In this document: one piece after another, positions 57,590 to 64,000 of the stretch | Position numbering within the stretch: position 1 is the stretch's first letter | Layout of the letters: each line of letters begins with the position of its first letter | NCBI GenBank assembly: GCA_026874595.1 | Contig: CM049319.1 | Coordinates: 16,831,601-16,895,600 of the forward strand | DNA: 64,000 nt | Reading direction: 5' to 3' | Origin: Sipunculus nudus | Lineage: Eukaryota; Annelida; Sipuncula; Golfingiida; Sipunculidae | Position numbers and translations under genes: made by a program | Notes under the pieces: generated by a model | Seen by the model: only the letters and a program-made list of their open reading frames with translations | Told to the model about the DNA's origin: nothing | Database searches by the model: none

Positions 57590-58115
57590 ATTTGATATTA
57601 GCACTTTGCTCAGATATTCACCCAAATCCAGGACCTGCACTCCCGGTTGATAAAACAAATCAGGGTGGTTCTTGGCTCACTTTAAGTCATTTAAATAAAT
57701 ACGTAGTATACTAGCTGAGCGTAAGATAGACGAGCTACAATATCTCTGTGAAGAAAAGAACATTAGTGTTCTAACTTTAACAGAGACCTGGTTAGACTCC
57801 TCAGTGGACGACTCTTTGATAAAAAAAATTCCACCCACTGAGGTGTGACAGGTCACGGCATGGCGGCGGGGTTGCCATTAGTATTAAAGACTCCTTGTCT
57901 TACCGCAGGAGGAACGATTTGGAGCCCTCGGGGTAATACTTACTAAAACTTGTTATGGTCCGAACATATTAATAATTTATGCCTTAAAGCTTCCAAAAAT
58001 TGTAATTTAAAAATATTCTTAATTCAAGATGTCTTTGAAAGTACTTGAACGGTTGTACAAATCAATGATTCTTCCGGTTTTAGAATACGGGTCGCAAGTA
58101 TTTAACAGCTACACA
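57590..58115 (+). pseudogene. LINE remnant: 5' ORF/endonuclease start joined to RT C-terminus
   Basis: Reading in pieces: LALCSDIHPNPGP (57595-57636), a motif common at the start of many invertebrate LINE ORFs. Then KIDELQYLCEEKNISVL followed by TETWLDSS (57711-57848), the start of an apurinic-type endonuclease, which ends at a TGA. A shifted piece (GVAISIKDSLSYRRR, ~57870-57940) continues the endonuclease. From about 57955, in other frames, come SEHINNLCLKASK and KVLERLYKSMILPVLEYGSQ, the C-terminal end of a reverse transcriptase. The catalytic centre of the RT is absent, so the copy is internally deleted and frameshifted. The organisation suggests the CR1/Jockey branch, but I cannot fix the clade. 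Confidence 0.7.
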
Positions 58116-58124
58116 GCTTGGTAC

Positions 58125-58186
58125 AACGGCGTAGCCAGGTCTTCAGACCTGGGGGGTAGGGGGGTGGGGGTGGTGGTGGTGGTCAT

Positions 58187-58189
<3 letters not shown>
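58125..58189 (+). repeat. Poly-G repeat copy abutting the LINE remnant
   Basis: GGCGTAGCCAGGTCTTCAGA followed by G-rich sequence. The phrase GGCGTAGCCAGG is the conserved start of this poly-G family. Confidence 0.75.

Positions 58190-58232
<43 letters not shown>
58190..58232. repeat. (AT)n microsatellite
   Basis: About 42 bp of AT dinucleotide following the poly-G copy. Confidence 0.95.
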
Positions 58233-58235
<3 letters not shown>

Positions 58236-58259
58236 TGTGTTCATATGTATATATATATA

Positions 58260-60820
58260 AATAAATGTGTGAGTGTTTGTGTGAACGGGAAGTTCATTGT
58301 ATAATATACAGTGATAAAAAATCAAAAGTGTACATTTTAGAATGATTACCTAGTGCATTTTTTATAACTCTCAGTCTATCAATCTAATTTCAACAATAAA
58401 CAAATTGTCCTGCACATTATTTCATGACAGTAATATATTGTATTTTTTTTCTGATTAAATAATAACCATGAAAATCGATGATCATAAGGTCAGGTATCTA
58501 GATGTCATCTTGTTCATGACAGTATACACTGATACATGATTTAGAATAGAACTAGTATCATGTATTAATTGTATTCCTTTAAGTATTAAGTCTAGGAGAA
58601 GTGATATTGTTAATGAACAAATAAATGAATCCACAACATAATGAATAACCCCATAAATAGATTAATGATATATCACTCGGTAAAAAAATCATTATATCAA
58701 GAACGATAATAAATAATAAACGGGGAAAATTAAAATAATCAAAATAATATTCCTTATCAACCTACAGCTTTGCAGAAAATAAAATGCTATGCAAACTATA
58801 AAACTTTATAAAGCTTGATTAAAAGGGTTTTATCATGCACGGTAAATAATGAAAAAAAAACCCAATGGGTTGTCGGAAGTATACTGTATAGATATTTTTT
58901 TATCATCATTCGAGACATTTCTTATTATGCCATGTAATGATGATCATATGACAGAATCAGGTAAAACGCAGGAGAGAAACATATCCTTATTTAGTTCTTA
59001 TTCTCTTAAACGTTGCAGTAGTATGAACGCTTTAATTGCTAGATGTCGCAGAAGTTTCTTGTCATCTAGAAATGACCGAATGTTTGGCGCCTCCTCTCGC
59101 TTCTGTTAGCGAAGTTGAAACGCAGGCAGTCAATGATACAGTATGTATAGTACATGAGGCTGAAGTTTCAAGATTGCTTAAAATTTCCATGTTAAAGGTA
59201 AACTTCAGAAGCATGCTTTACTTCTTATGCTGATACTCTGCCTTTAGATTCAGCAGTTTACTGCGGGGGAGGGCGGCAGAACTTGCCTAAAAGAAGTAAA
59301 CTTGCAGGAGTGACTTTATAACTCATCATAAGCCACAATGGCCAGAATTTATAAAGAAAAAACTATAAGTGTATTTTTATTGTCAAGTACATGCAGCAGT
59401 TTCATCTACTTTTTTTAAGCAAGGACATATTTTCTCAGCAATTTCCATAAATTTCAATATCTGCCCTTTACGGCCACAGAATACGATAAAAATCATTCCG
59501 AGCCAAACATCTGATAAAATCAATTTTAATTCATTCGAATGTGCTCAACTTTTATTATATGACAGGGGAAATAATAATTTTGGTGATACTAAGTTTTCCT
59601 CTCTAAAAAAGGGTTTTAAATTTGTAGGAATGGTTTTCTTTTTTTGGTCATTTCATGTGAAATCAACAAATACCTCCTGAATGACCATCTCTGTTTTGCC
59701 TAGTACTTCATGTTGAAACTTTCAATTTTCCCAAAAGCAAATATGCAAAATTTTAAGCCATGTATCTGCAAAAGTTTTGTAAATTTGGAGACTTCAACCT
59801 AACAAATGGGCATCGCCCTAATTTTCTGCAAAAAAATGTTGCTCAAATGCTACAAGTGTCCGTAAGTTATTAGTTTTCTAACTGTTCTTTCTAAATGCAT
59901 GACGCCTGTAGGGGTTGTTCTATAGTATTATGTGTCTTCGACTACTAAGACAGATGAAAATTTGAAAATTTACAAAGTAATACCCTGGTAAAAAACCCAC
60001 TGTTTCTGACCCAAAATAGATATTTCAAATTGATTTGCAATGATTCTGTGGTGTTGATTCTATATTATAGATATAGTTATAAATGTGAAAAAAAAACGAA
60101 TTTTTAACTATTCTCGCAAGGAGTTTTTCTGGGTTTATCTGTCCTTTTTTAGAAATTTCTTATTATTTGCCTTTATACGCATTGTCTTAAATACTTAACT
60201 ATGCTGGTTAGTTCAAGAATTCTTTGGTATCCTTTAAAAGCAATACATAATTTATAGACTATGTCTACACTGACCTCCAATATTTGAACGATTTTGGACA
60301 TATGTTTTTTCCTTCAACAAAATTGAAAAATCTTGAAGTAGACTTATTTAATTTATTTTCCCTATTCAATCTACAGACTAGAAAAACTAAGGAACCTACC
60401 GTAAATTTAATTCTTTTAAATTGTTTACTTTTTTGCTGGTTTATCGTGCTTTTGGCCTAACGCATTATGAATTACGAGAATGGGTTATTTGTAGTGTAAT
60501 TAAACATATTAATTCATATGATTAAAAGATTATCATATAGCCATAAAGCTATGGAGGTCCTAGTCCGTATATTGAATTGTTTACTTAACGATAATAATAA
60601 TTACAGTCGGACTGTAATTGAAAATTATGAGCGTTTCTCCATTGCAGATAAAAATATACAGAAACCTGTCTTGAAACTCTGAATAACGAATTAACATCCT
60701 TGAATATTTGACGACGCCAGACAGTTGTTACTTCTAATACCTCAAAACGTTCGTTTTTAATATTATAACTATTAACTGGCATGTATTGAAAAATAACTAT
60801 AGTTTTGCTTTTTTCCCCAT
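58260..60820. other. Intergenic, no gene seen
   Basis: AT-rich. The longest frame (59369-59680, 103 codons) has no motif I recognise and low-complexity composition. Confidence 0.45.
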
Positions 60821-60827
60821 AAAAACC

Positions 60828-60935
60828 TTGTGGGGGGGATAATTGTACACACCATCCCCCCCCCACAACTAAAATTCTGGGGGGGGGGGGTATGCATTCC
60901 ACCATCCCCCCGCAATCTACGCCCCTAGAAACAGA
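60828..60935 (-). repeat. Poly-G repeat copy, minus orientation
   Basis: Three G/C runs (GGGGGGGAT, C9, G12) followed by ATCCCCCCGCAATCTACGCC, whose reverse complement GGCGTAGATTGCGGGGGGAT matches the family start GGCGTAG. Confidence 0.75.
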
Positions 60936-61580
60936 GAATATAATAGAAAGCATCCAGAGAAGAGCCGCTCTGCACTGACGCTTTTATCACAACCAGCTCA
61001 AACAAAATGTACGATCAGCTGCATTGGCTATACAACTCTCCTTGAGGAGAGATTTCCGAATACTTCTCACATTTTACAAAATGGTCAATAACATCGCTAA
61101 TTTATTTGGGGAAACTACTTCCAGAGACGCGCGACGATTCCAAATCTTACCATATACGAAAATTAAACACAATATGTATACACCACTTTTGAGAAAGGAA
61201 CAATATAAATGATCTTTTTGCCTATGCATGGGAAAATGGAATGCATTGCCCATTGAAATAAGAAATATCAAATATCTTGATGCTTTCAAGCGCACCCTGA
61301 AAAATCTTTTATTAAAAAAAAAAAGAAATCCGAAGACAGATGTTTCTCCTTCCCGCCAGAAAAGACGAGATAATTATCAATAGATTAAGATTCGGGGCTT
61401 GTCTCTTGAATCAGTACTTATTTAAAATCGGGAAAACGTAGAGTCCATTTTGTAACTGCTCAGCATCAGAAGAAAGCACAGAACATTATTTATTACAATA
61501 TTCAAGGTACAGCCGATGTCGATCCGACATGTTCATATTCAAACGGCATTTGACGAAGAAAAATACGATGTAAAATTTTG
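60936..61580 (+). pseudogene. LINE remnant: post-RT C-terminal region
   Basis: Translation in pieces gives IENIIESIQRRAAL, LSLRRDFRILLTFYKMVNNI, WNALPIEIRN...FKRTLKNLL and, further on, RLRFGACLLNQYLFKIGK and EESTEHYLLQYSRYS. These phrases, in this order, are those of the region after the reverse-transcriptase fingers and palm in non-LTR retrotransposons (the QRRA, WNALP and cysteine/His-rich end). Stops (near 60978 and 61210) and frameshifts break it. The catalytic RT core is missing. It is on the same strand as the remnant at 57.6 kb and could be part of one broken copy. Confidence 0.7.
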
Positions 61581-63655
61581 AAAACTGAAAACGAAAAATT
61601 AAAAGAATTATATTATATTGGAGAAATGCTCCATCAGACTTTATATGAGATAAGGTACGCATAGCCTTATCACGGTTTATCACACTCGCACAACATTTTA
61701 AATGATACTATATGTATGTACCACAGTGCTTCACTAATTATTGTTTAAAGCCGCTACTAGTGCAGTATAAAGTTAACGGTTATTCTGCATGGCATGTTAA
61801 GTTTATTCATTCTGTGAGGTTATTAATCGTGTATATTATGTTGTACATATTGTATATATCACGAACTTATATGTCACCTTACGCTTATATGTATATGTAT
61901 ATAGTTGTTAAAGTTATTGTTAACATGTTACATGTTTACAGGAGAACATGTTAATTAGCCAATGGCTACTTTGTAATCCTGTTTAAATAAATACGTTCAA
62001 ACCATCATTCGAAATTAATATAACAAAATATGATCGTTATGTAAATATAACGGACCCGCTGTTGAGGTGGGAAAAAGGTTTATCATTAAATTAATGACTC
62101 ATTCAGGTCGTGATATTGAGTCATCACAGTTGTGACAGCATTGTTACATACGAATGGAAACGAGAGCTTGGTTTACCGTACAAGTTACTCAATTAAAATA
62201 TGCGTATAAAAGACGATTATATATGTTATGAGGTGATTTTGTCTTGTTTTTTGAGGTCTTACTGGTGTGAACTGTAATTTCCTGCTCCATCAACCTGTGT
62301 CCACCAGGTGTGGAGGATTTTATTTTCTAAAATTCTTATATTATTGTACAATGTCATGGAAAAATACATCATTGAGTGAAATCCTACCATGTCATTGAAG
62401 AATTTTAATCCATTTTTTATGCTTTTACAGATTAATGGTTCCCTGCCTGCACTAATAGATATCTTTGTATTAGCTAGTATTGTTTAAGACTATTTAAATG
62501 TCATCAACCAATCAGAAATTGTCAATTGTCGGTATTTGGAATGCGGCCAATGACCTTGACTTCCATATGTTGCACTGCAAAATTTTTTTTGTTTTTTATT
62601 TGTTTGTTTTTTTAAAGATAATATCAACTAATTCAGTTTCTTAAAATATTGTTAAAGATGGAGTTTCTCTCCATGTATTTGTACAGAAGAGTCATATCTT
62701 ATTTCCAGTGAATCTTCAAGCGTGTAAAATTAAAATCCCCAAACGGGTAGACGCAGCCTAGTGAAATAAGGATTAAGAACTTGTGATGCGTTATATTATC
62801 TAAATTATGGTTACGTTAACATTATAGCCCTTACTTTATTCAGGGACTGATAATATGTAACATGTACATACAAACAGTCGATGGACTCGGATGCGCTTCC
62901 GACTTGGGTATGAGAGAGGGTTGTAGTGGCCCGTCCACGATCAGTGGTTTCTCCTTCTATACAGAAGACCAATGCAAACGCTAGCCTTAATTGGAGCGTG
63001 ACTCGCATTAGTAATCATTACAAAATGTACAATCCATGTTAAATAAATCCAGTTAAGATAATTTACATTTTCACATATGAAAACGTGCGTGTTTTAAAAA
63101 GACCTATGTTGTGCTTTCTGTACGTTAAAAGCTGAGAAAGGTAACAAATAGCCTGGTTTAATTTGTCACGTAATTCACAAATTCGGCCGTCATATTGAGT
63201 TGTAGGTGTTGTTTATAACTCTCTATCTGAGTTATTCTTAGCTCAATAGGATTATTTTATTTAGTTCAACTAACAGGAACCACGCGCGTCGTAAGTTAAT
63301 ATCGGAGTAAAATCAAATATAAATTGCATCAATTTAAACCCAGGTAACACAAATTTCGTCCAACATAAAAAAGATAAACTAGTTATATGTATGTCTGATT
63401 TTGATTTATAAGCCTAGTAGACTTGTTCGAATGAATATTATAACAATAGACTAATTCCTGCTTCTATTTTATATTACCTTTCATATACTACTATTTCTGT
63501 TTCAACCCTGCACGTCAGAAGATGACTAGATATGTGAACGGTACACCTGTTTGACTGTAGATAGAAAAGGAAGTGCCTGTAAAGGGCGTTTGCCTAAAAT
63601 CATGTCTTTCATGATCCAGATAAAAATAATATAGACAGATTAATAACAAGACAAG
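61581..63655. other. Intergenic with a decayed repeat copy
   Basis: Around 62490-62580 lies a diverged copy of the 34.2-kb repeat (CAATCAGAAATTGTCA, CCAATGACCTTGACTTCC). Otherwise no exon or motif. Frame 61712-61954 is AT-rich with no domain. Confidence 0.45.
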
Positions 63656-63658
63656 ACC

Positions 63659-63660
<2 letters not shown>

Positions 63661-63719
<59 letters not shown>
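63661..63719. repeat. (AT)n microsatellite
   Basis: About 59 bp of AT dinucleotide. Confidence 0.97.
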
Positions 63720-63722
<3 letters not shown>

Positions 63723-64000
63723 GTGCTCTTTTTATTGTGTGACACGGGCGTAACTCGTGTTGTGACATCCTCGCCGGGCCGTTTGTTGCATTCTATGTTT
63801 AATCCGTACTGGTTGAACTCTCGTTGTCGTGCTGGCTAGGGGCTTTCTCGTCTGGTCGTGAGTCACGTGTACACCATGGTGTGTGGAGACACGCAGCGAT
63901 GTTCTTCTGGATGATTCCTGTGGCGCGTGTTTACTGGTATGTGTAAGATTTTATGGACTGTTCGAGAAGTGGAAAATTCTCGGCTTGGGGTGAAGAGTAT
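63720..64000. other. GC-richer segment at the window edge
   Basis: The sequence after the microsatellite is GC-richer and begins TGTGTGACACGGGCGTAACT, which could be the start of an LTR or of another repeat continuing outside the window. There is too little to call. Confidence 0.3.

Noticed and set aside
59369-59680. 103-codon frame
   Set aside because: AT-rich, low-complexity content and no motif; length is within chance for this composition.

Overview
The window is animal nuclear DNA: AT-rich, intron-bearing and dense in short interspersed repeats, microsatellites and decayed transposons, with no operons or bacterial-type genes. The repeat mix (long poly-G insertions beside a 'GGCGTAGCCAGG'-like motif, several tRNA-derived SINE heads, elements ending in a GATCGCTATAGCTCAGATGA-type motif) and a lineage-specific pair of melatonin-receptor-like receptors suggest a marine lophotrochozoan, probably a mollusc. 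That is inference; no species marker is visible.

Only two protein-coding genes are well supported. Both are on the minus strand and are paralogues: class A G-protein-coupled receptors closest, by motif, to melatonin receptors. Gene B has exons 23131-22897 and 20356-19623 (322 codons); gene A has exons 47109-46875 and 40818-40121 (310 codons). In both, a 235-nt first exon encodes the N-terminus, TM1 and TM2, and a phase-1 intron at the same codon precedes an exon encoding TM3 to TM7. Both proteins lack the arginine of the DRY motif (S119) and have lost P and Y of NPxxY (NFIVH), yet the frames are clean. The second exons are about 82 % identical and the first exons only about 47 % (hand counts).

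Layout: 0-2.7 kb has no gene, with a degenerate short tandem repeat at the left edge. 2.7-9.8 kb is a repeat field with a ~280-bp tandem array, a 339-bp tandem array and decayed relatives carrying nuclear-receptor-like palindromes. 9.8-19 kb holds scattered repeats (a 480-bp dispersed element, a SINE, a 184-bp tandem duplication). 19.6-23.1 kb is gene B, with a hAT-like element in its intron. 23-37 kb is intergenic with a segmental duplication and SINEs. 37.4-38.0 kb is a broken tyrosine recombinase of DIRS/Crypton type, and 38.7-39.0 kb is a SINE with target-site duplication. 40.1-47.1 kb is gene A; its 6-kb intron contains a putative solo LTR, two miniature LTR elements (TRIM-like, tRNA-Pro primer site, tRNA-like Pol III boxes inside the LTR) and a ~2-kb foldback element. 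48-64 kb is intergenic with a 306-bp tandem duplication, poly-G repeats and two decayed LINEs (57.6 and 61 kb).

The best candidates for something undescribed are the TRIM-like elements with a tRNA-like promoter in their LTR and the receptor pair without DRY/NPxxY. All similarities are hand-read; no alignment or database search was run.
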